Source: Brachyspira murdochii DSM 12563
GTDB taxonomy: Bacteria > Spirochaetota > Brachyspiria > Brachyspirales > Brachyspiraceae
Direction of reading: 5' to 3'
Assembly: GCF_000092845.1 (NCBI RefSeq)
Contig: NC_014150.1
Location: 558,001-622,000, forward strand
Length of the DNA stretch: 64,000 bases
Part shown: piece by piece, positions 1 through 7,711 of the stretch
Numbering within the stretch: position 1 is the stretch's first letter
Layout of the letters: each line of letters begins with the position of its first letter
Made by a program: the position numbers and the translations under genes
The notes under the pieces: generated by a model
Told to the model about the DNA's origin: nothing
Databases searched by the model: none
The model's input: only the letters and a program-made list of their open reading frames with translations

Positions 1-45
1 TATTATATTTTCTTTTGAATATTCTTTTTTATTATGAATGCTCAT
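1..45 (-). CDS. possible N-terminal fragment of a gene running off the left edge
   Basis: On the minus strand an ATG at 45 opens a frame that stays open to the window edge (MSIHNKKEYSKENII). An AGGTAA stretch lies 5 bases upstream. It starts 45 bases after the stop of the nuclease gene and could be its operon partner. Only 15 codons are visible, so no function can be given and the call could be chance. Confidence 0.3.
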   Translation of the reverse strand, partial: MSIHNKKEYSKENII

Positions 46-90
46 AAAGTTACCTATTTTTCATAATTAATGACATGTAGAATTAAAAAA

Positions 91-921
91 TTAATTATTA
101 TTAGAATTTTCTATATTAGCCATAAAAAGCTCATCTGAAGGAAGTACCAAATCCTGAACATTATCTTCTTTTCCCTGACATAACTTAAAGAAATCACAAA
201 ACTCACAATGCCTTCCCACTTTTTTATCAAATGCTCTGTCATATCTTATATCATCTACTATTTCATCAAACCATTCTCTTAAATAATTAATAGATTCAGG
301 AGTAAACTCAACAGTATCAAATTTATCATCTTCAAAATGATAATAAGAGCCGCTTGTAACTTTGAATTTAAGACCGTCCAATATACAGGCATATAATTTT
401 AACTGTATAGTTTTTCTGTCTCTTTCATCATTATCTTCGCCTACGTCATAATATTTGGTTGTTTTATAGTCAACTATTTGTAATGTACCGTCAGCAGATA
501 AATCTATTCTGTCTATTCTGCCAAATAAAATGTAATCTCTAACCCTATTTTCCATATAGCTTTCCATTTTATAAGGCACTTTATTAGAGAAAGAATTAAA
601 GAAATTAGATAGCATATAAAGTCCTCTCTCTCCCAATTCCTTTTCTTCTTCTCTGCTGTTAAAGAATGCTCTTATACCGCTTCTTTTCCATACATTTCTA
701 AATATAGTGTATAAATTCTCTAAAGTTCTCTCCTCAGCCCTCTGCTCATAAAACTCCTTACAAGTCAAATGAATAGCATTACCAAAGATAAAGTAAACAT
801 TAACACTTCTTTTTTGTTTTTTAAAAGGCTTTTCAATATATGTATACCTATACTTTCTAGGACAAAGCAAATATGTAGACATACTGTATTCACTAAATCT
901 TTGTAATTTTTTTGCTTCCAT
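91..921 (-). CDS. PD-(D/E)XK nuclease of the RecB/Cas4/AddB type with probable Fe-S cluster
   Basis: This 276-aa protein carries the RecB-family nuclease motifs in order: His51 in GNAIH, Asp137 in GRIDRID, Asp151 and Lys153 in IVDYKT, and Gln173/Tyr177 in QLKLY. Cys20 (LLCPRKY) together with Cys239, Cys242 and Cys248 near the C terminus has the one-plus-three spacing of the 4Fe-4S nucleases Cas4 and AddB. It has no helicase domain. It is a cytoplasmic DNA-processing exonuclease by family; the substrate is unknown. There is no CRISPR array or cas gene in the window, so a repair role is more likely than a Cas4 role. An ankyrin gene lies 34 bases upstream on the same strand. Confidence 0.8.
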   Translation of the reverse strand: MEAKKLQRFSEYSMSTYLLCPRKYRYTYIEKPFKKQKRSVNVYFIFGNAIHLTCKEFYEQRAEERTLENLYTIFRNVWKRSGIRAFFNSREEEKELGERGLYMLSNFFNSFSNKVPYKMESYMENRVRDYILFGRIDRIDLSADGTLQIVDYKTTKYYDVGEDNDERDRKTIQLKLYACILDGLKFKVTSGSYYHFEDDKFDTVEFTPESINYLREWFDEIVDDIRYDRAFDKKVGRHCEFCDFFKLCQGKEDNVQDLVLPSDELFMANIENSNNN

Positions 922-955
922 AACTAATCATAACAAATCTAAAGAAAATAAAAAA

Positions 956-1825
956 TTATTTATCTTCAGTTTGAGTATTATCAACAGTCATATATTTATT
1001 TAATAATGCTTCTATATCAGTATCATTAGTTACATCATCAGCCTTTTTACCTTCTATATCAGGCATATCAGCATCAGCACCATTATTTAAAAGAATCTCA
1101 ACAGCTCTGTAGCTGTCTGAAGCAGCTGCAAAATGCAGCGGAGTCCATCCGTCATCATCCTGCATATTAACATTAGCCTTGTATTTAATTAAAATAGATA
1201 TAACTGTTACCTGATTATTCATAGCAGCCCACATTAAAGGAGTAGTACCAGTATTATCTCCAACATTAACAATATCTACTTTTGAGTTTCTAGCTGCAGC
1301 AGAATCTAATATAGCTTCAACTACTTTATAATATCCTTTTGCTGAGGCAATATGTATAGCCATAGCATCATCTACGCTGTCTTTAGCTAGAATATCAGCT
1401 CCATAACTTAAAAGCATAGTTACTATATCACTATATCCGTAATACGCTGCAAGCAAAAGAGGAGTTTGACCATCAGCATACCATTTATCATTACCTTCTA
1501 TAAATACACTGTCAGCAGGAAGCATAGGATTCATATCAATTTTTTTATGAGATAATAATTCTTTTACTATAACAGGCTTATTGGCTTTCACAGCTAAATG
1601 CAAAGCTGACCAGCCTTCAGCATTTGTACTATTAACATCTATACCCTCTTTAAGCATTTCTCTAACTTTAGCAATATCTCCGTTTTCTATAGAATAAAAA
1701 AATATATTGTTAGAATTAGTAGATTCTTGATTATAGTTGGTAACAATTTCAGCATTTGTTATTTCCTGCGAATATAAAGCAAAACTTAATAAAAATAAAC
1801 TAACAGCAATATATACTTTTCTCAT
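956..1825 (-). CDS. exported ankyrin-repeat protein
   Basis: The 289-aa product begins with a signal peptide (MRKVYIAVSLFLLSFALYSQ) followed by about six ankyrin repeats. Typical signatures are GWSALHLAVKANK, GQTPLLLAAYYGY, GTTPLMWAAMN and GWTPLHFAAASD, each followed by an LL-x-x-G/K-A-D turn. Ankyrin repeats bind proteins and no enzymatic domain is visible. Export places it in the periplasm or outside the cell. The start has an AAGGA about 11 bases upstream. It is one of four secreted ankyrin genes in the window and is transcribed away from the outer-membrane protein gene at 1971. Confidence 0.85.
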   Translation of the reverse strand: MRKVYIAVSLFLLSFALYSQEITNAEIVTNYNQESTNSNNIFFYSIENGDIAKVREMLKEGIDVNSTNAEGWSALHLAVKANKPVIVKELLSHKKIDMNPMLPADSVFIEGNDKWYADGQTPLLLAAYYGYSDIVTMLLSYGADILAKDSVDDAMAIHIASAKGYYKVVEAILDSAAARNSKVDIVNVGDNTGTTPLMWAAMNNQVTVISILIKYKANVNMQDDDGWTPLHFAAASDSYRAVEILLNNGADADMPDIEGKKADDVTNDTDIEALLNKYMTVDNTQTEDK

Positions 1826-1935
1826 AGGTAATATATCCTTCCATAATTAATATTATAACATTGCAAATTATAGTATAAAAGTTTAAAATACACAATAAGA
1901 AATATAAGAATTTTAATATAATATTACTTAATATA

Positions 1936-1964
1936 TTGACTTATATATAGTATTATTATATTAT
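1936..1964 (+). promoter_or_regulatory. promoter of the repeat-bearing outer-membrane protein gene
   Basis: TTGACT (1936-1941), a 17-base spacer and TATTAT (1959-1964) fit the promoters seen elsewhere in the window. Transcription would then start near 1971, which is the first ATG of the gene, so the AAGGAG at 1965-1970 would not be in the mRNA. Either the message is leaderless or another promoter is used. Confidence 0.5.
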
Positions 1965-1970
1965 AAGGAG

Positions 1971-3332
1971 ATGATTAATGAAAAAACCACACAGCACACA
2001 GCACACAGCACACAGCACACAGCACACTATAAAAAGTTAATACATACAGCAAAAATTTTTTGCTTCTCTTTTTTTTGTATTATGTTAATTAGCATTATTA
2101 AATACAATGCCTATTCACAAACAACAAATACTAATAATATAAAAAGATACGGACAATTATCCGCATCTTTAGAGATGACAGCATATGGAAGAATGAGCGA
2201 TCTTATAGAACAAACTGGAAACGAAGATACATTAGGGGTTCTTTTATACGGAGATTTGAATTACATAAAAGAATATAAATATGCTTCGATAGAGGCTAAT
2301 ATGAATGTAAGATTCTATGAACCATTATCGCATAAAGCAAGATTTTATAAAGATATGTCTCCGCCTGTATTTGATTTTTCAAAGATGAATATATTTGTAA
2401 ATTTCAAATATGTAGGAATAAGAGTAGGAGTTTTAGAACCATACACAAAAAATATACCTATGACCTCATACTTCCCTACCCTCTTTTATTATCATACAGT
2501 AAGCAGCAATAAAGCAACTGTACTGTCTGGACCAAGAGATATGCCTATAGGATATGATACTCAGTTTATACCAAGGTACGATACTGGACTAATGCTAGAA
2601 GCTAATTTCTTTGGAGTATTTATAGGTGTAGGAATGGTTAATGGAGAAATGGGACTTGATGCTAATTCTTCTAAAGGACTTATGGCTAAAGCAGCATACA
2701 GCAATGACTATATAAATACTGGAGCAGCATGTATAATTACAGAAATAGGCTCTATACCAATAAAAGAATGGGGAGATAGTATTAATGCATTTTTTTACTT
2801 TAAAAATGGAAGAAATGGAAGATTTACTGTAGGAGTTGAAGGATTTTGGTTCAGACATGGTATAAGAAGAAATAATGAATATTCACCCGGAAGTGAAAAT
2901 AATAATACTCACAATTACAATGGCGGATACTATACTGATTTTTCTATACAAACATTTAATGGAGAAAAACCATATTATGGAATGAGCGGCTTTATATTCT
3001 TTGAAGCTAGAAGATTATGGAAATTTGATATAACAGCACATTTCGGTATACATGATAATAATATATATTCAAATGCAGAAGATATTTATCAGCTTAAATA
3101 CAGAGCTTTTTTAAGAATTACTTTTAATATAACTGATGATTTCAAAATTATGCTTTCTGATACTTTCACCTATGACCCAGTATATAAAAATAATTATCAA
3201 TATTATGAATTAGAAAATAGAAACCAAGCAGGAGTTATTTCATATAATGAAAAAAACGGACACTATACAGTAGATAATGATTTTTATTTAGGTTTGAGTT
3301 TTAAATTCGGCGGTGTATGGGGAAGCAAATAA
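1971..3332 (+). CDS. outer-membrane beta-barrel candidate with heptanucleotide repeat in its start region
   Basis: The 453-aa frame encodes a hydrophobic export segment (about residues 22-48, ending NAYSQ) and then a Gly/aromatic-rich chain with alternating strands, ending in FKFGGVWGSK. This is typical of a spirochaetal outer-membrane protein; no family is recognised. The first 20 residues come from 5.6 copies of ACACAGC at 1989-2027. The in-frame ATG at 1971 directly abuts AAGGAG. A better-spaced ATG at 1978, which would give MKK, is out of frame and stops at 2038-2040. One more repeat would put 1978 in frame. The true start is therefore uncertain and the gene is probably phase-variable. 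Confidence 0.75.
   Translation: MINEKTTQHTAHSTQHTAHYKKLIHTAKIFCFSFFCIMLISIIKYNAYSQTTNTNNIKRYGQLSASLEMTAYGRMSDLIEQTGNEDTLGVLLYGDLNYIKEYKYASIEANMNVRFYEPLSHKARFYKDMSPPVFDFSKMNIFVNFKYVGIRVGVLEPYTKNIPMTSYFPTLFYYHTVSSNKATVLSGPRDMPIGYDTQFIPRYDTGLMLEANFFGVFIGVGMVNGEMGLDANSSKGLMAKAAYSNDYINTGAACIITEIGSIPIKEWGDSINAFFYFKNGRNGRFTVGVEGFWFRHGIRRNNEYSPGSENNNTHNYNGGYYTDFSIQTFNGEKPYYGMSGFIFFEARRLWKFDITAHFGIHDNNIYSNAEDIYQLKYRAFLRITFNITDDFKIMLSDTFTYDPVYKNNYQYYELENRNQAGVISYNEKNGHYTVDNDFYLGLSFKFGGVWGSK
1989..2027 (+). repeat. tandem heptanucleotide repeat (ACACAGC)5.6 inside a coding start
   Basis: Five perfect copies of ACACAGC plus four bases of a sixth run without interruption. The unit is not a multiple of three, so every gain or loss of a copy changes the reading frame of the outer-membrane protein gene downstream. 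Confidence 0.95.
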
Positions 3333-3416
3333 ATAATAATATAATCTCTTAAATAAAATTAAAATAATCATCAATTATAACTTTATTTTTTTTATATATA
3401 ATTTATAATACTTGCT

Positions 3417-4562
3417 ATGAAAAAAATAGATTTAAATAATATAAATAGAATAGTATTCAAATTTGGAACTAATGTTTTAAGAAATGATGAAGGATATATT
3501 TCTTTAGCAAGAATATATTCTTTCATAGAGGCTATAGCAAAATTTCATAGAATGGGAAAAGAGGTATTGATAGTTACTTCCGGAGCAGTAGGACTTGGTG
3601 CTAAAAAAATTAATGTTCAGGATTTGGACGAAGTAGCTTTAAAACAAGCCTGTGCTGCTATAGGACAGTCTCAGCTTATGTCAATATATGAAGACGGATT
3701 TTCAAAATTTGATATAGTTACAGCTCAAATACTTCTTACAGAAGAAGATTTTTCAAACAGAAGAAGATATCTTAACCTTCATTCTACTTTAAATATGCTT
3801 TTAAAATATAAGGTTGTACCTATAATAAATGAAAATGATACCGTATCAAGCGATGAGCTTAAACAATTATACGATGTTACTCAAATAAGTTTTTCTGATA
3901 ATGATAAACTCTCTGCCCTAGTAGCAAGCGAACTTGATGCTGATTTGCTTATAATACTTTCAGATATTAACGGGCTTTATGATGATAACCCTAAAACCAA
4001 TCCAAATGCAAAATTTATACATGAAGTATTTGAAGTTACCAAAGAAATAGAAAGTCTTGGACTAGATGCCTCTAAAGGCGGAAGAGGCGGAATGAAGACA
4101 AAACTTCAGGCTGCTAAAATAGTTACAAGGTCTGGCTGTGCTTTATTTATAGCTAATGGTAAAAAACCAAATGTACTTAACAATATATTTGAAAGCGAAG
4201 ATAAAACTATATTTTACCCTGTAGAAGAAACTAATGAACTTCCTACAAAAAAAAGATGGATTGCTTATGCAACAACTATAATAGGAAAATTAAAAGTAAA
4301 TGCAGGTGCTAAAAAGGCCGTACTTGAAAAAGAATCAAGCCTTCTTCCTATAGGTGTAACAAAAGTAATTAATAGCTTCAAAAAAGGCGATATAGTAAGC
4401 ATTATAGATGAAGATGGAAATGAATTTGCAAGAGGAATAATTAATTATAGTTCTAATGATGTAGAAAAAATAATCGGACATCATTCTGATGATATATTAA
4501 AAATATTAGGATACAAAAACTATGATGCTGTTATTACCAGAGATCATATAGTAATATTATAA
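3417..4562 (+). CDS. proB: glutamate 5-kinase
   Basis: The 381-aa protein phosphorylates L-glutamate, the first step of proline synthesis. The amino-acid-kinase domain occupies roughly residues 8-265, with VTSGAVGLG near 53, INENDTVS near 138 and a GGRGGMKTKLQAA stretch. A PUA domain fills the C-terminal 100 residues, as in the long form of ProB. proC is 1.5 kb away on the other strand and proA is not in the window. No Shine-Dalgarno is seen; a TATAAT at 3404-3409 ends 7 bases before the ATG, so the mRNA may be leaderless. The 3' end overlaps galT tail to tail by 6 bases. Confidence 0.95.
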   Translation: MKKIDLNNINRIVFKFGTNVLRNDEGYISLARIYSFIEAIAKFHRMGKEVLIVTSGAVGLGAKKINVQDLDEVALKQACAAIGQSQLMSIYEDGFSKFDIVTAQILLTEEDFSNRRRYLNLHSTLNMLLKYKVVPIINENDTVSSDELKQLYDVTQISFSDNDKLSALVASELDADLLIILSDINGLYDDNPKTNPNAKFIHEVFEVTKEIESLGLDASKGGRGGMKTKLQAAKIVTRSGCALFIANGKKPNVLNNIFESEDKTIFYPVEETNELPTKKRWIAYATTIIGKLKVNAGAKKAVLEKESSLLPIGVTKVINSFKKGDIVSIIDEDGNEFARGIINYSSNDVEKIIGHHSDDILKILGYKNYDAVITRDHIVIL

Positions 4563-5558
4563 GGCATTTCTTAATTGTTCTGCTGCATCTTCTGGTGTAA
4601 TAGAATTAATAAATACACCGCTTCCCAATTCATACCCTGCAAGTTTGCTCATTTTAGGCATTATATCTAAAAACCAATGGCTGGAGTAATTATATCTATC
4701 ATTGAATACCGGCAAAAGAGTATGAAGCACATAATTAAAACTCACTTCGCCTAAAAGGTTATACAGTCTGTCAAATATATTTTTAAGTATAGAAGCAAAA
4801 TCCAGCATATGAGGGCTTGAAGTGTATATTATACTATTAGAGTGCTGCTTAGGAATTATATATATCTGATAAGGAGACCTTGAAGCAAAAGGAGCAATAG
4901 CTATAAAATTATCATTTTCATATATTACCCTTTCATTAAGTTTTTTCTCTTCCAATATAATATCACAATATACGCATCTGTTATTTTCATTATAATATTC
5001 AAAAGCACCGTTAATTTCATCAAGCATTTGAACTGGTATGAATGGAGTTGTTATAATTTGAGAGTGAGAATGAGAAAGGCTCGCACCTGCTTCAGGACCG
5101 AAGTTTTTAAAATGGAGACTATAGAGCATATCTTCATTTTTACCCAAATCTCTAAGCCTCATCATAACAGCTTTGAAAATATAAAAAAAATCTTCTGTCT
5201 GTGCATGGTAAAAATTAAAATAATGATTAGGGTGCTCTATAATGACATCATGGAACCCTTTAGAACTGCTGGCACAAAAAAGGCTGTTTTCTTTAGGCAA
5301 TTCATTTTTATGGGTTTCAGATATTATAGGATATTTATTAGGGACTATTCTAACCTGCCATATCTCTTCCTGTTCAGCATAAACTGTATAAACAGAGTCC
5401 GGTGTTTTCATCTCATGCCCTCTGCAAAAAGGACAGCTAAGTTCAGAATTGGATACATGCTTTTTATCTGAATTAACATAATCACTAGGCCTTCCAGTTC
5501 TTTCTGCTGAAATAATAACGGACTGCTTAGTTACAGGATCTTTACGAATATGCGGCAT
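4557..5558 (-). CDS. galT: galactose-1-phosphate uridylyltransferase
   Basis: This 333-aa cytoplasmic Leloir-pathway enzyme exchanges UMP between UDP-glucose and galactose-1-phosphate. It has the HIT-superfamily centre H163-S-H165-S-Q167, where the second His is the nucleophile. The zinc ligands expected in GalT are present as Cys42/Cys45 (CPFC), His109 and His163. A second pair, CVYC at 195-198, starts the C-terminal half. The first active-site motif reads HSH rather than the commoner HPH. galK and galE are not nearby. The gene begins 5 bases after the response-regulator stop, so the two are probably co-transcribed. Confidence 0.9.
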   Translation of the reverse strand: MPHIRKDPVTKQSVIISAERTGRPSDYVNSDKKHVSNSELSCPFCRGHEMKTPDSVYTVYAEQEEIWQVRIVPNKYPIISETHKNELPKENSLFCASSSKGFHDVIIEHPNHYFNFYHAQTEDFFYIFKAVMMRLRDLGKNEDMLYSLHFKNFGPEAGASLSHSHSQIITTPFIPVQMLDEINGAFEYYNENNRCVYCDIILEEKKLNERVIYENDNFIAIAPFASRSPYQIYIIPKQHSNSIIYTSSPHMLDFASILKNIFDRLYNLLGEVSFNYVLHTLLPVFNDRYNYSSHWFLDIMPKMSKLAGYELGSGVFINSITPEDAAEQLRNAL

Positions 5559-5563
5559 AAATA

Positions 5564-5926
5564 TTAACCTATAAGTCTTTTTATCTTATCCTTAATCTCT
5601 GTAAGATTGCCGGATTTTAATATATAACCGTCGGCATTCCAAACAGAAAACTCATGTCTATAATTATTATATGCTGTACATATTATTATAGGAAGCTCTC
5701 TATGTTTCTCTCTAACTTTAGCTAAAAAATCTAATCCGTCCATCTTAGGCATTTTTATATCTAAAGTTATCAAATCAATATGAGGAGTACCTTTATCAAG
5801 CATTTCCAAGGCTTCTTCTCCGCTGTCTGTGGATACTACATCATAGCCTTCATCTTTGAACTCTTCCTCAAACAGAGTTCTAATGCTTTTTTCATCGTCT
5901 AAAACTAATATTGTCTTTTTAGGCAT
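5564..5926 (-). CDS. single-domain response regulator (CheY-like receiver)
   Basis: A 120-aa receiver domain with no output domain. The acidic pair Asp10/Asp11, phospho-acceptor Asp56 (LDIKMP), Thr84 and Lys104 are all present, so it should accept phosphate. The ATG at 5926 is preferred over the one at 5938, because GGAG lies 6 bases before it and falls inside the longer version. A promoter TTGACT-N16-TATAAT lies just upstream at 5954-5981. galT follows after 5 bases. The cognate histidine kinase is not in the window. The role may be signalling by protein contact, as for CheY or Spo0F types. Confidence 0.85.
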   Translation of the reverse strand: MPKKTILVLDDEKSIRTLFEEEFKDEGYDVVSTDSGEEALEMLDKGTPHIDLITLDIKMPKMDGLDFLAKVREKHRELPIIICTAYNNYRHEFSVWNADGYILKSGNLTEIKDKIKRLIG

Positions 5927-5953
5927 ATCTTTCTCCATATAGCTTATATTGAT

Positions 5954-5981
5954 ATTATAATAATTGAATTAAAAAAGTCAA
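5954..5981 (-). promoter_or_regulatory. promoter for the response regulator-galT unit
   Basis: On the minus strand TTGACT (5981-5976), a 16-base spacer and TATAAT (5959-5954). The start would be near 5947, about 21 bases before the chosen ATG. Confidence 0.65.
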
Positions 5982-6060
5982 ATAGAATTTTTCAATTTGA
6001 TTATTATAATTTTATATATTATAACAAAAAGATAATACTATAAATAGTATAATACAATTT

Positions 6061-6852
6061 TTACTTTTTTTCACTTTCTATAGATTTATTATAACTTGCA
6101 ATAATGCTTTCTATAAGTCCGCTTCTCATAGATTTTTCTTCAAGTACTTCAACCCCTTTAATAGTAAGCCCGCCGGGAGTACATACTCCGTCTTTTAACT
6201 GTGCTGGGTGTTTTCCAGATTCTAATACCATAGCACCAGTACCTTTAAATACCTGTGCTGCCATTTCTATAGATGTCTTTCTGTCTATACCCATTAATAC
6301 TCCTGCATCACTCATAGCCTCTATTAATATATACATAAAAGCTGGAGAACAGCCTGCCATAGCATTATAAGCATGTATCTGCTCTTCTTTTATTACCTTA
6401 ACCATTCCTACTCGTTTAAGCAGCTCTACAACACCATTTTCTACAACTTTATTTTCTGCCTCCACAACGGATATAAAACCATTGCATGTTTTTACCGGAG
6501 TATTAGGCATTATTCTCACAATTCTGCTTCCATTAAAAAGTCTTGATAAATCTCTTTTACTAACAGAAGCCGCAACACTAACAATAGTAGAGCCAACTTT
6601 AATAGATGATGATATCTCTGCCGCCACCGTACTAACCATATAAGGCTTAACTGCTATAAATAAAACATCAGCCTCAGCAGCCGCTTTTCTATTATCTGTA
6701 TAAACTTTTATTCCAAGATTTTTTTCAAGATAATCTTTTTTTTCCATTGTCTTTACGCTGGCTATGATATTGGTATACTCTATTCCAGATTTTATAAAGC
6801 CTTCTATTAAAGCTCCTCCCATAGCACCAGCACCTATAAATCCTATTATCAT
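6061..6852 (-). CDS. proC: pyrroline-5-carboxylate reductase
   Basis: The 263-aa enzyme performs the last step of proline synthesis, reducing pyrroline-5-carboxylate with NAD(P)H. A Rossmann nucleotide loop GFIGAGAMGGALI sits at residues 3-15. VRIMPNTP is near 112-119. The C-terminal P5CR signature runs through the GVCTPGGLTIKGVEVLEE stretch. The length matches the family. The start is backed by AAGGAG 8 bases upstream. It probably has its own transcript, with proB on the opposite strand. Confidence 0.95.
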   Translation of the reverse strand: MIIGFIGAGAMGGALIEGFIKSGIEYTNIIASVKTMEKKDYLEKNLGIKVYTDNRKAAAEADVLFIAVKPYMVSTVAAEISSSIKVGSTIVSVAASVSKRDLSRLFNGSRIVRIMPNTPVKTCNGFISVVEAENKVVENGVVELLKRVGMVKVIKEEQIHAYNAMAGCSPAFMYILIEAMSDAGVLMGIDRKTSIEMAAQVFKGTGAMVLESGKHPAQLKDGVCTPGGLTIKGVEVLEEKSMRSGLIESIIASYNKSIESEKK

Positions 6853-6944
6853 ATATAATCTCCTTGAGTTATCAATATAATTTTATAAACTTATAAAAAT
6901 TAAAAATAGTAAATGATATTTTTGATATATTATTTTTTCTAAAT

Positions 6945-7361
6945 TTAAGAAGGATCTATTACAAACATAGTTGCTATCATCTTTGCAAGCATATTATCCT
7001 CTTCATCTTTTATAACTGCTTCTACTATTATTAACTTTTTTCCAGAACTTAAAACTTCTCCAACTGCTATTACTTTTTTTGCCACAACAGGCTTTAAATA
7101 ATGTATTTTAAGTTCAGAAGTTACAGTTTTATATCCTTCTTCAAGCATACTAGCGGCAGCATGTCCGCCTGCAGTATCAGCAAGTGCCGCAACCATTCCT
7201 CCATGCATATATCCTAAATACTGAGAAAACTCTTTTTTATTTTCACATGATATAATAACCTTTCCCTTCTCAACATGTTCAAGTTTCATTCCTACAAAAG
7301 ATAAAAAATCCTGAGAATTAAATTTCTTTTCAACTTTTTTAAACATCTCTTCATTAGTCAT
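6945..7361 (-). CDS. PaaI-type hotdog-fold thioesterase
   Basis: A 138-aa cytoplasmic hotdog protein. The HGGMVAALADTAGG segment (about residues 54-67) is the conserved helix and active-site region of the PaaI/YbgC-like acyl-CoA thioesterases. TVTSELKIHYLKPV is the typical central strand. These enzymes cleave small acyl- or aryl-CoA thioesters; the substrate here cannot be named. No pathway genes adjoin it; proC lies about 90 bases downstream on the same strand. Confidence 0.85.
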   Translation of the reverse strand: MTNEEMFKKVEKKFNSQDFLSFVGMKLEHVEKGKVIISCENKKEFSQYLGYMHGGMVAALADTAGGHAAASMLEEGYKTVTSELKIHYLKPVVAKKVIAVGEVLSSGKKLIIVEAVIKDEEDNMLAKMIATMFVIDPS

Positions 7362-7711
7362 ATTATTATAAACTCCTCTTAATGTAAAATTATTTATTTT
7401 ATAAAAAACTTCACTTCAAAATAATCCAATAAACTTAACAATACACTATAATTTTTATACGATAACTTATTTCAAAACTAAATTAATAGATAGTTATGCC
7501 ATTTTAATTTTATAAGCATGTCTTTCTTCTGTAAAAAGGAAAGACTAAATACTTACATATAAAAATAATAAATATAATATTATCAAGTAGTTTTGGAAAC
7601 AGGTTTATTATACTAACATTAATAATAAATGTAAAGACATATAATTTTATTCAATATAATAAACAAAAAATGCATACATACATAGTATGCATATATAAAA
7701 AATCATTAATT
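7362..7711. other. gene-free stretch between thioesterase and NSS transporter
   Basis: AT-rich spacer of 350 bases. It contains the transporter terminator (7671-7691) and a perfect 7-bp inverted repeat, GTCTTTC (7520-7526) with GAAAGAC (7539-7545), that has no T-run and no clear role. No open frame of note was seen. Confidence 0.6.
7665..7692 (-). terminator. rho-independent terminator of the NSS transporter
   Basis: Stem TGCATAC (7671-7677) with GTATGCA (7685-7691) and a 7-base loop. On the minus strand six T follow (7670-7665), 20 bases after the transporter stop. Confidence 0.7.

Noticed and set aside
91..921. cas4 gene
   Set aside because: The nuclease and Cys motifs fit Cas4 and AddB alike, but no array or other cas gene is present, so only the broad family is claimed.
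1989..2027. CRISPR-like array
   Set aside because: The unit is only 7 bases with no spacers and lies inside a coding frame; it is a simple tandem repeat.
5028..5471. Plus-strand frame of 147 codons opposite galT
   Set aside because: galT has full family motifs on the other strand; the plus frame has no recognisable protein pattern or ribosome site.
5971..6000. Terminator of proC at TCAAAT/ATTTGA
   Set aside because: The stem is short and all-A/T apart from one pair, and the sequence is better explained as the -35 region of the response-regulator promoter.
7520..7545. Terminator at the GTCTTTC/GAAAGAC inverted repeat
   Set aside because: Neither side has a T-run in the right place; left as an unexplained repeat.
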